Of a DNA stretch of 46,220 nucleotides, positions 24,129 through 30,906 are shown piece after piece; the first letter of the stretch is position 1; each line of letters starts with the position of its first letter. Below the pieces are notes generated by a model. That model was given only the letters and a program-made list of their open reading frames with translations. It had not been told where the DNA came from and made no database searches. The position numbers and the translations under genes were made by a program. This stretch comes from Candidatus Flavonifractor intestinigallinarum. GTDB taxonomy: Bacteria > Bacillota > Clostridia > Oscillospirales > Oscillospiraceae. The stretch lies in contig DWXO01000100.1 in NCBI GenBank assembly GCA_019119165.1, positions 1 to 46,220 of the forward strand, given 5' to 3'.

Positions 24129-25523
24129 ATGACAGAACTTGTGGAAAACCAGCCCCTGCGGGCCCTCTATATCCGGGTGTCCACCGAGGCCCAGGCGGAG
24201 GAGGGATACTCCATCCAGGCCCAGACCGAGCGGCTGGAGGCCTACTGCAAGGCCATGGGGTGGGACAACTACCGCTGTTACACCGACGGCGGCTACAGCG
24301 GCAGCAATCTGGACCGGCCGGAGATGACCAGGCTCATCGCCGACGCCCGGGGCGGACAGCTGGCCACGGTGGTGGTGTTCAAGCTGGACCGGCTGTCCAG
24401 AAGCCAGAAGGATACCCTCTACCTTATTGAGGACGTGTTTCTGCCCCACGGGGTGGACTTTATCTCCCTCAATGAGAGTATCGACACCTCTACCCCTTAC
24501 GGACGGGCTATGATTGGTATTCTGTCCGCCTTTGCCCAGCTGGAGCGGGAAAACATCTACCTGCGTACCCGGATGGGCATGGTGGAGCGGGTGCGGCAGG
24601 GCTACTGGATGGGGGGTGGCGGGGTGCCTTTCGGCTACGACTACGACCGGAGCACCGGTATTCTGGTGCCCAACGCAGACGCCCCCCGGGTGCGGCAGAT
24701 GTACGAGCTCTACCTGAAGGGATGGTCCGCCCAGCGGATCGCCCACAGAATGGGGCTGAAATACGACAAGCTGGTGACCCAGATCCTCACCCGCAAGAGC
24801 AACATCGGCCTGATCTCCTACAAGGGGGAGGAGTACCAGGGCCTTCACCAGCCCATCGTGCCGGAAGAGCTGTTTTATCTGGTTCAGGACCGGATGAAGG
24901 AGCGGGCGTCCAAGCACCGGGCCGCCGGAGGGGGCCACCTGCTCACCGGACTGGTGTACTGCGGCGCCTGCGGGGCCCGGATGCGGTACATCCGCTGGGG
25001 CAAGAACGGCTATAAGCTGCGCTGCTATGGACGGGACCCCTCCAAACCCCACATGAAGCGGGGCGACAACTGTCAGGCCGAGGCGGTGTGGGCGGAGGAG
25101 CTGGAGGAGCAGGTGCTCCACGACCTGTTCCAGGTGTCCGCCCGGCTGGGGGAGGAGACCGACCCCGTCCCCGATCCTCTGACCCAGCTGGAGGGGGAGA
25201 TGGACAAGCTGGAGAGCAAGCTGCGGCGGCTCTACCAGCTCTTTGCCGAGGGGGAGGACCCGGTGCTGCTGGACGAGGTGCGGGCGGTGCGCGGTCAGCT
25301 GGAGCTGCTGCGGCAGGACTATGAGACCGAGCAGGCCACCTGCCGCCGGGCCGCCCGGTTGGAGGACCTACGGGAGCAGGCGGCGGGCATCAAAGACAGC
25401 TGGCCCAATCTCACCCCGGAGGAGCGGCAGGCGGTAATCCGGGACTGCGTGGAGCGCATTGTGGTGGACGGGCCCAAAGTGGAGATCTATTACACCTTTT
25501 TGAAGCATGGGGCGGAGTCATAG
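24129..25523 (+). CDS. Large serine recombinase of the sigG element
   Basis: A 464-residue site-specific integrase of the resolvase/large serine type. The N-terminal catalytic domain has ALYIRVSTEAQAEEGYSIQ with nucleophile Ser18, then FKLDRLSRSQ and a GRAMIGILSAFAQLERE segment. The recombinase domain follows (about 165-260). A zinc-ribbon domain comes next (CGACG, then CYGRD and a later Cys). A coiled coil at about 355-405 is probably needed for synapsis control. ATG 24129 is preceded by AGGAG; in-frame upstream ATGs at 24096 and 24105 are possible. It ends 25 bp from the right junction, the usual placement of an integrase. Its target appears to be sigG region 2.4. Confidence 0.93.
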   Translation: MTELVENQPLRALYIRVSTEAQAEEGYSIQAQTERLEAYCKAMGWDNYRCYTDGGYSGSNLDRPEMTRLIADARGGQLATVVVFKLDRLSRSQKDTLYLIEDVFLPHGVDFISLNESIDTSTPYGRAMIGILSAFAQLERENIYLRTRMGMVERVRQGYWMGGGGVPFGYDYDRSTGILVPNADAPRVRQMYELYLKGWSAQRIAHRMGLKYDKLVTQILTRKSNIGLISYKGEEYQGLHQPIVPEELFYLVQDRMKERASKHRAAGGGHLLTGLVYCGACGARMRYIRWGKNGYKLRCYGRDPSKPHMKRGDNCQAEAVWAEELEEQVLHDLFQVSARLGEETDPVPDPLTQLEGEMDKLESKLRRLYQLFAEGEDPVLLDEVRAVRGQLELLRQDYETEQATCRRAARLEDLREQAAGIKDSWPNLTPEERQAVIRDCVERIVVDGPKVEIYYTFLKHGAES

Positions 25524-25540
25524 AGAATTTTCCCTAACAG

Positions 25541-25567
25541 CAGTATCATGCCGATGATTGTTGGGGA
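25541..25567 (+). other. attR, right junction of the sigG element
   Basis: Element sequence CAGTATCATGCC meets sigG sequence GATGATTGTTGGGG. Joining the element arms of both junctions gives a putative attP with imperfect dyad arms GTATCAT and ATTATAC around GCCAACG, typical of serine-recombinase sites. The phase of ATG CCG ATG ATT matches that of GTG CCA ACG ATT at the left end. Confidence 0.75.
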
Positions 25568-26039
25568 AATCCGCCGCTACCTCCGGGACAACTCCTCTCT
25601 CCGGGTGTCCCGGTCCATGCGGGACACCGCCTACCGGGTTCTCCAGGCCAAGGAGAAGTTTATGAACGAGCACCAGCGGGAGCCCAGCATGGAGGAGATC
25701 GCCAAGATGCTGGAGCTGAAGCGGGAGGACGTGGTCTTTGCCCTGGACGCCATCGTGGACCCGGTGTCCCTCTACGAGCCGGTGTACGAGCACGGGGGAG
25801 ATACCATCTGCGTCATGGACCAGGTGAAGGACTCCAAAAACACCGACGAGAGCTGGCTGGAGCACATTGCCCTGAAGGAGGCCATGGAGCGGCTCACCGA
25901 CCGGGAGAAGCGGATTCTGCGGATGCGTTTTTTTGAGGACAAGACCCAGATGGAGGTGTCCGCCGAGGTGGGTATCTCCCAGGCACAGGTGTCCAGATTG
26001 GAAAAAAGTGCAATAAACCGGATGAAAAAGGATCTCTGA
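25548..26039 (+). pseudogene. sigG: sigG 3' portion, interrupted by an inserted element
   Basis: Carries the rest of SigG: region 2.4 from MIVGEIRRYLRDN, region 3 (EPSMEEIAKMLELKREDVVFALDAI), and region 4 with the -35-binding helix-turn-helix (MEVSAEVGISQAQVSRLEKSAI). The first two codons, ATG CCG, come from the element side. No ribosome site precedes that ATG, so the fragment is probably not made while the element is in place. Joined to 18864-19147 it gives 256 residues, close to the 260 of B. subtilis SigG. No further frameshift or stop is seen, so the gene looks restorable rather than decayed. Confidence 0.93.
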
Positions 26040-26047
26040 AGAACAGA

Positions 26048-26076
26048 TTGCGGATTTGGGGCCGCCATGATACAAT
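26048..26076 (+). promoter_or_regulatory. Sigma-A promoter of the ornithine cyclodeaminase-like gene
   Basis: TTGCGG (26048-26053), a 17-base spacer, and TACAAT (26071-26076). Confidence 0.7.
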
Positions 26077-26112
26077 GGAGGGGACAACAGACGGAAAGGA
26101 GTTCTGATCCCC

Positions 26113-27195
26113 ATGAGCTTTACACTTCCGCAGTATCATGCCCCTGATTTTACCCAGCCCATGTTCCAGAACGCCCCCAGCGTGACCTTCCGCTCCGCCC
26201 CCCGGGACGGGGTGGCCCCGGAGGGCTATCACGCCACCAGTATTTTCCCGGAGTATTTCAAGGTCAACGGCGACTGGCTCCTGGCCGAGGAGAGCCGGAT
26301 GGACTGCGTGGCCGTCCTGCGGGAGGGCAGGATCGCCGTGGTGGAGTTCCGCAACCTGAAGGCGGGGGAGCCGGTGGTGGTAGGCCGGACGGAGGACGCC
26401 TCGGAGGGCATCTACATCCATGCCGACGGCTTCGACACTGAGAAGGGGGAGCAGGAGACCTTCTCCTTCCGTCAGGGCCGCTCCCGGGAGACCGCCTACT
26501 CCATGGATTACGACTCCATCTATGAGCTGCTCCGCCACGAGAAGGACCACGGGCGCATTTTGTGGGTCATGGGTCCCGCCTGTGCCTTTGACCACGACGC
26601 CCGGGACGCCTTTGCCGCTCTGGTGCGGGGTGGCTATGTCCACGGCCTGCTGGCGGGCAACGCCCTGGCCACCCACGACCTGGAGGCGGGCTATCTCCGT
26701 ACCGCCCTGGGCCAGGACATCTATACCCAGAAGAGTATGCCCAACGGCCACTACAACCACATCGACACCATCAACGCCGTCCGGCTGGCGGGGTCCACCG
26801 CCGCCTTCGTCCATTCCGGCAAGGTGAAGGACGGCATCATCTACGAGTGCGTCAACCACGACGTGCCCTTTGTGCTGGTGGGCTCGGTCCGGGACGACGG
26901 CCCCCTGCCCGAGGTGTACGGCAACGTGTATGAGGGCCAGGACGCCATGCGGGCCCTGGTGAGAAATGCCACCACCGTCATCTGTATGGCCTCCACCCTC
27001 CATACGGTGGCCACCGGCAACATGACCCCCTCCTACCGGGTGGTGGACGGGGTGGTGCGCCCGGTGTACTTCTATTCGGTGGACATCTCCGAATTCGCGG
27101 TGAACAAGCTGCGGGACCGGGGCAGTCTGTCGGTACGCACCATCGTCACCAATGTGCAGGACTTTGTGGTCAACGTCCGCAAGGGCGTGCTGTAA
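26113..27195 (+). CDS. LOR/SDH-domain protein, ornithine cyclodeaminase-like (TIGR00300 type)
   Basis: A 360-residue protein whose second half matches the family first named LOR/SDH and later linked to archaeal and AgrE-type ornithine cyclodeaminase. Segments include GGYVHGLLAGNALATHDLEAG, KDGIIYECVNHDVPFVLVGSVRDDGPLPEV and VGSVRDDG with NAx-binding Rossmann features, and FYSVDISEFAVNKLRDRGS. Archaeal enzymes of this group convert ornithine to proline and ammonia. The N-terminal 130 residues are a beta-rich domain. Here it could draw on the arginine/ornithine pool encoded at the start of the window, but activity is inferred from family only. It has its own promoter and terminator. Confidence 0.72.
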   Translation: MSFTLPQYHAPDFTQPMFQNAPSVTFRSAPRDGVAPEGYHATSIFPEYFKVNGDWLLAEESRMDCVAVLREGRIAVVEFRNLKAGEPVVVGRTEDASEGIYIHADGFDTEKGEQETFSFRQGRSRETAYSMDYDSIYELLRHEKDHGRILWVMGPACAFDHDARDAFAALVRGGYVHGLLAGNALATHDLEAGYLRTALGQDIYTQKSMPNGHYNHIDTINAVRLAGSTAAFVHSGKVKDGIIYECVNHDVPFVLVGSVRDDGPLPEVYGNVYEGQDAMRALVRNATTVICMASTLHTVATGNMTPSYRVVDGVVRPVYFYSVDISEFAVNKLRDRGSLSVRTIVTNVQDFVVNVRKGVL

Positions 27196-27207
27196 TCCAA
27201 GCGCATA

Positions 27208-27246
27208 AGGCCCCGGGGCTTTTCAGCCCCAGGGCCTGTCTGTTTG
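27208..27246 (+). terminator. Terminator after the LOR/SDH-domain gene
   Basis: An imperfect 12-position stem (27208-27219 with 27226-27237, one C-A mismatch), a six-base loop, and the tail GTCTGTTT. Confidence 0.75.
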
Positions 27247-27345
27247 CATGGAAAGGTCAGACGACCAGACTGGAAGTTGAAGTTTCCAACTGTTCTTCAC
27301 GCTGAAGATGCTGGTTCCTTCTTGTGTTCTGGCGGATCTTGAGCT

Positions 27346-27370
27346 ATCATGACTGTAGAGCAGTCATGAT
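27346..27370. repeat. Perfect 10-bp inverted repeat with TATAAT overlap
   Basis: ATCATGACTG and CAGTCATGAT flank TAGAG. TATAAT at 27370-27375 begins on its last base, so it may be an operator touching a -10 element; no -35 at normal spacing is seen. Confidence 0.6.
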
Positions 27371-27584
27371 ATAATCTTGTTAGTTCATTATAGGTAGAGA
27401 AACATGATCCATAGCAAAAGTGAGCGCACTATGGCCCCTCGAAAACAGATAGCTCGGATACACCTTCCGACAGGCGGTGAAGAGAGGAGAAGAGCCCGAT
27501 GGACTAGAACTTTGGCGGTTTGAAGCGGGAAGACATTCCGTTTATCTTTTGCTTCAAACTGCTGCAGAAGTGAGGGAGACGGAT

Positions 27585-27595
27585 GAACCGTCCCC
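27585..27595 (+). repeat. Left copy of inverted repeat flanking the AT-rich gene
   Basis: GAACCGTCCCC matches, as reverse complement, GGAGACGGTTC at 28808-28818 in 10 of 11 positions. Similar CCGTCCCCTTGTCTC strings are familiar to me near small transposable or REP-like units in Clostridia, so this may mark an old mobile unit. Confidence 0.45.
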
Positions 27596-27683
27596 TTGTC
27601 TCACGCGGCTGCAAGTATGAACAAACCAAGGGGATGAGACAAAAGGAGGATCCCTTTGGCACATCGAAAGATCGGGTAACAAA

Positions 27684-28802
27684 ATGAAAAAAATCATGAG
27701 TATTCTTATACTTTGCATGATGGTTTCTCTTGTTTCCTCTGCTTGCGCCATAAATGGCGATGGGACTGAGCCTGTACTCTCACTCAATGGCCACGGATTG
27801 CTTTTTATCGTTCCCACGATGTCTGAAAAAGAACAACTCTCTTCTGCTTCGGCAGATATTGATACAGTGGGCGAAGCCTCCGCAAAAAACCTACTTGATT
27901 ACCGCGCAATAGCGCTGCCGGTAGATTACGTCGATCATTTTAATCTGTCCGCCCTATATAAGAACAATGTGCTTATTTACCTCTACGGCGAGCAGGTTTC
28001 TGTTAACGCATACATAAATGCTGTAGGCACAGATTCTTTTGGGACCATGTATGAAGATATTACCGGAACTCCCTCAAAAGTGTTAGTTGCGCAGGAGCAA
28101 GTTTTTCAGATCATCGGCTCTGTCCCCGGAAACGATCGGTTTGCGGCGTTTATTGACGCTGCCCCTGATGGAGAAATCTCAAACACCCATTTTTATAATA
28201 TGATTCTTTCGGATTATGTTAGATTTCTTGCTGTTCCCAATACAGTTGTCAAATCCGACCTGAATGTCTCCTTGTCCACTTCTGGGGAATATCAAGTAAT
28301 GAATTGCGGATGGATATTGGAACGCAATATGGACGAAATCGACCCAAATGCGGATTATTTTGGTATTAAAGCAAAAATGAATCCTATTGTTTTGGGTGGT
28401 GGACAAGTCGCAAGATTTACGGAAGTGTATACAGAAATCCAGTTAGGCGACACATCGAAACAACATATTTATCTTTCCAGTCCTTCCAGCACGACCTATG
28501 ATACAAGCTATTCACTTTCTATTGGTGGCGGCGGCGAGTGGGAGCTTTCCATTTCCGGCTCCTTTAGCGGGGAGGCGACCATTAATAGGTCTGCAAATCA
28601 TGGTTCCGGAAATGTAAAGTGGACCTTTACTTCTGGAAGTCTTAATGACGGTGAATATGAAACTGGATTAACATTTTCCAGAGACGTTACGTCAGGTTCG
28701 CAAACTGTAAAAGCCAACGTTACTTTTGGCGGTAAAACGAAGGGGTGGTCGTCTAGTACGACATTAGGCCCAAAGACCGTAAGCATTGTTTATCCATATT
28801 GA
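27684..28802 (+). CDS. Secreted protein of unknown function in an AT-rich island
   Basis: A 372-residue protein with a clear signal peptide (MKKIMSILILCMMVSLVSS, cleavage likely after ACA at about residue 22). There is no proper lipobox, since the position three before Cys21 is Ser. The mature part has no motif I recognise. Residues 50-210 are mixed; from about 250 it is rich in Ser, Thr, Gly and alternating beta pattern (YSLSIGGGGEWELSISGSFSG), suggesting a beta-sandwich. Codon use is much more AT-rich than all neighbours, and the ribosome site is weak. It is bracketed by an 11-base inverted repeat. Signs point to horizontal acquisition; function is unknown. Confidence 0.75.
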   Translation: MKKIMSILILCMMVSLVSSACAINGDGTEPVLSLNGHGLLFIVPTMSEKEQLSSASADIDTVGEASAKNLLDYRAIALPVDYVDHFNLSALYKNNVLIYLYGEQVSVNAYINAVGTDSFGTMYEDITGTPSKVLVAQEQVFQIIGSVPGNDRFAAFIDAAPDGEISNTHFYNMILSDYVRFLAVPNTVVKSDLNVSLSTSGEYQVMNCGWILERNMDEIDPNADYFGIKAKMNPIVLGGGQVARFTEVYTEIQLGDTSKQHIYLSSPSSTTYDTSYSLSIGGGGEWELSISGSFSGEATINRSANHGSGNVKWTFTSGSLNDGEYETGLTFSRDVTSGSQTVKANVTFGGKTKGWSSSTTLGPKTVSIVYPY

Positions 28803-28807
28803 GTTGC

Positions 28808-28818
28808 GGAGACGGTTC
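28808..28818 (-). repeat. Right copy of inverted repeat flanking the AT-rich gene
   Basis: GGAGACGGTTC; inverse of the copy at 27585-27595 with one mismatch. It begins six bases after the stop codon of the secreted protein gene. Confidence 0.45.
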
Positions 28819-29019
28819 TTTTGTAAGCGTAAAACCTATCGACGTATAAAAGATCGGGCGCTAACAACTATTCTGTAGCTTGTCATGACAGTATGTTTTA
28901 TAGCAGAGATATTTTCCTTACTGGCGAACATATTTGCCGCTCATATGCTCTACACATCTTCTCATCGACACATACAATTCATCCCCCCATAAGACTTTGG
29001 CGACGCAATATCTAAAATA

Positions 29020-29059
29020 GAATGCCGAGCATCTTCCGCACGGAGGATGCTCGGCATTC
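29020..29059. terminator. Long hairpin, possible terminator
   Basis: An 18-bp stem with one G-U pair (29020-29037 with 29042-29059) and loop GCAC. The flanking tails are only moderately T-rich (CTTGATG on plus, TATTTTAG on minus), so termination is likely but not certain. Confidence 0.6.
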
Positions 29060-29131
29060 TTGATGATGCTCAACAGTGTTCGACTGCCGACCTGTGTTTG
29101 TAGATTGGCCTGGAAGTTTCCGCCTGTGCTC

Positions 29132-29160
29132 TTGTATTTCCGAAACCACCAGTATATAAT
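29132..29160 (+). promoter_or_regulatory. Sigma-A promoter of the Lrp-aminotransferase operon
   Basis: TTGTAT (29132-29137), a 17-base spacer, and consensus TATAAT (29155-29160). Confidence 0.8.
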
Positions 29161-29226
29161 ATCACATAATAGGCCTTTTTACAGACCTGTGTGAATCGCT
29201 GATAGGAAGAAGGAGGGAGCACAGCC

Positions 29227-29703
29227 ATGAAATTGCTCCAGCTTTTGGAACAAGACTGCACTCTGACCCCCGAACAGCTTGCATCCATGGCCGATATGTC
29301 CGTGGAGGACGTGAAGGCGGAGATCAAGCGGTACGAGGATGAAAAAATCATTCTGGGCTATAAGGCCATCGTGGACTGGGACCGCACCGACCGGGAGGCG
29401 GTTACCGCCCTCATCGAGGTCAAGGTGACCCCCCAGCGGGGCGAGGGCTTTGACCGGGTGGCCGAGCGGATCTACCAGTACGACGAGGTGGAGAGCGTCT
29501 ACCTGATGAGCGGCGCCTTTGACCTGACCGTTATCATTTCCGGCCGCACCCTGAAGGAAGTGGCCCAGTTCGTGGGGGAGCGCCTGTCCACCCTGGAGGA
29601 CGTGACCGGCACCGCCACTCATTTCATCCTGCATAAATATAAGGAAAAGCATCTGATCTTTGAAAAGCAGGAGAAGCAGCCGAAGGAGTGGATTTTCTCA
29701 TGA
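29227..29703 (+). CDS. Lrp/AsnC family transcriptional regulator
   Basis: A 158-residue feast/famine regulator. The N-terminal helix-turn-helix spans residues 1-45 (LTPEQLASMADMSVEDVKAEIKRYE), and the C-terminal RAM effector domain runs from about 58 (VTALIEVKVTPQRGEGFDRVAERI) to 140. Such proteins sense an amino acid and often control the adjacent metabolic gene. The stop overlaps the aminotransferase start (ATGA), so the regulator is made together with its probable target, and autoregulation through the promoter at 29132 is likely. The effector is unknown. Confidence 0.92.
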   Translation: MKLLQLLEQDCTLTPEQLASMADMSVEDVKAEIKRYEDEKIILGYKAIVDWDRTDREAVTALIEVKVTPQRGEGFDRVAERIYQYDEVESVYLMSGAFDLTVIISGRTLKEVAQFVGERLSTLEDVTGTATHFILHKYKEKHLIFEKQEKQPKEWIFS

Positions 29704-30890
29704 ACTACGACGAGATACTGTGTAAGCGCATCCAGGATGTGAAGCCCTCGGGCATCCGGCGCTTTTTTGACATTCTGGAGGAGATGAAGGACGCCATCTC
29801 CCTGGGCATCGGCGAGCCAGACTTCGTCACCCCCTGGCACATCCGGGATGCCGGCATCTACTCCCTGGAGAAGGGCTTCACCAAGTACACCGGCAACGCC
29901 GGTATGGCCGAGCTGCGGCGGGAGATCGCCGCCTATCTGGCCCGCCGCTTCGACCTGCACTACAATTTTGCCGACCAGATCGTGGTCACCGTGGGCGGCA
30001 GCGAGGCCATCGACCTGACCCTGCGCTGCCTGCTCAATCCCGGGGACGAGGTCATCGTGCCCGTGCCCTCCTTCGTGTGCTACGGGCCCCTGGCCTCCAT
30101 GGCCGGCGGCACCCCGGTGTATGTGGAGCTGAAGGCGGAGAATGAGTTCCGCCTCACCCCCGAGCAGCTGCGCGCCGCCATTACCCCCCGGACCAAGGTG
30201 CTGGTGCTGCCCTTCCCCTCCAACCCCACCGGCGGCATCATGGGCCGGGAGGATTTGGAGGCCATTGCCGAGGTGCTGCGGGGTACCAATATCATGGTGC
30301 TCTCCGACGAAATCTACGCCGAGCTGACCTACGGCCAGCACCATGTTTCCATGGCCAACCTGCCCGATATGTACGACCGCACCATCGTGGTCAACGGCTT
30401 CTCCAAGAGCCATGCCATGACCGGTTGGCGGATGGGCTACGTCTGCGGGCCCGCCCCGGTCATCAAGCAGATGCTGAAGCTCCACCAGTTCGGCATCATG
30501 TCCGCCCCCACCGTCAGCCAGTACGCCGCCATTGAGGCCATGCGTAACGGCGACGGCGATATCGAGCATATGCGGGACGAGTACGACGGCCGCCGCCGCT
30601 ATCTGGTGGAGGGCCTGCGCCGCATCGGCCTGCCCTGCTTTGAGCCCAGAGGGGCCTTCTATGTGTTCCCCGACATCCGGGGCACCGGCCTGACCTCCGA
30701 TGAGTTCTGTGAGCGCTTCCTGATGGAGGAGAAGGTGGCCGTTATCGCCGGTTCCGCCTTCGGACCCGGCGGCGAGGGCTTTGTCCGCTGCTGCTACGCC
30801 ACCTCTATGAAGGACATTGCCGAGGCCCTGACCCGTATGGATAACTTCCTGACCAACCTGAAGAAAAAGCAGGCCAGAGAGCAGGAGTAA
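29700..30890 (+). CDS. Class I PLP-dependent aminotransferase
   Basis: A 396-residue fold-type I aminotransferase. Visible are SLGIGEPDF (substrate segment), VTVGGSEAIDLTLR (PLP phosphate loop), PSNPTGG, SDEIYAELTYG, and the Schiff-base lysine in NGFSKSHAMTGWRMGY. The family includes aspartate, aromatic and alanine transaminases; the substrate cannot be fixed. The start ATG at 29700 overlaps the lrp stop, with AAGGAG upstream. It is followed 16 bp later by thrH. With an upstream Lrp regulator and downstream phosphoserine/homoserine enzyme, a role in serine, aspartate or threonine metabolism is plausible. Confidence 0.92.
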   Translation: MNYDEILCKRIQDVKPSGIRRFFDILEEMKDAISLGIGEPDFVTPWHIRDAGIYSLEKGFTKYTGNAGMAELRREIAAYLARRFDLHYNFADQIVVTVGGSEAIDLTLRCLLNPGDEVIVPVPSFVCYGPLASMAGGTPVYVELKAENEFRLTPEQLRAAITPRTKVLVLPFPSNPTGGIMGREDLEAIAEVLRGTNIMVLSDEIYAELTYGQHHVSMANLPDMYDRTIVVNGFSKSHAMTGWRMGYVCGPAPVIKQMLKLHQFGIMSAPTVSQYAAIEAMRNGDGDIEHMRDEYDGRRRYLVEGLRRIGLPCFEPRGAFYVFPDIRGTGLTSDEFCERFLMEEKVAVIAGSAFGPGGEGFVRCCYATSMKDIAEALTRMDNFLTNLKKKQAREQE

Positions 30891-30906
30891 AAAAGGAGGA
30901 GAGGAT

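Larger units (their letters stand above)
19148..25552 (+). mobile_element. 6,405-bp serine-recombinase element inserted in sigG (skin-like)
   Basis: An integrated element bounded by a TGCC core at 19144-19147 and 25549-25552. Removing one copy and everything between joins sigG codons exactly: 771 bases remain from 18864 to 26039, a 256-residue protein. Length is a multiple of three. Contents in order: Fe-alcohol dehydrogenase, four-cluster ferredoxin, aldehyde:ferredoxin oxidoreductase, MoaD-like, MoeB-like, a 41-residue basic protein, and a large serine recombinase next to the right end. Base composition resembles the flanks, so it is not a recent import from an AT-rich source. The sigK skin elements of B. 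subtilis and C. difficile are the known parallel. Confidence 0.88.
27247..27683. other. Non-coding AT-richer stretch with inverted repeats
   Basis: No convincing gene in this 437-base gap. It contains a perfect inverted repeat at 27346-27370. A second 9-bp pair, GTTTGAAGC (27518-27526), matches GCTTCAAAC (27551-27559). Two competing pairings follow near the next gene: CCCCTTG (27592-27598) with CAAGGGG (27627-27633), and TTGTCTCA (27596-27603) with TGAGACAA (27635-27642). AGGAGG at 27643-27648 is 36 bases before the next ATG; a TTG after it opens only a seven-codon frame. Composition changes here from the GC-rich norm. Confidence 0.6.
28803..29131. other. AT-rich non-coding stretch before the Lrp operon
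   Basis: No gene seen. It contains the right copy of the flanking repeat (28808-28818), a short palindrome TGTCATGACA near 28880, and a long hairpin at 29020-29059. It probably holds the remains of the island. Confidence 0.5.

Noticed and set aside
19148-25552. Prophage or ICE interpretation of the sigG element
   Set aside because: No capsid, tail, portal, replication, relaxase or conjugation genes; only recombination genes and metabolic cargo are present.
25548-26039. Treating the sigG 3' part as an independent small sigma factor gene
   Set aside because: It begins in the middle of region 2.4, has no ribosome site, and its first codons come from the element.
27196-29226. CRISPR array or IS element in the AT-rich island
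   Set aside because: No regularly spaced repeats and no transposase frame on either strand; only a short inverted repeat pair is present.
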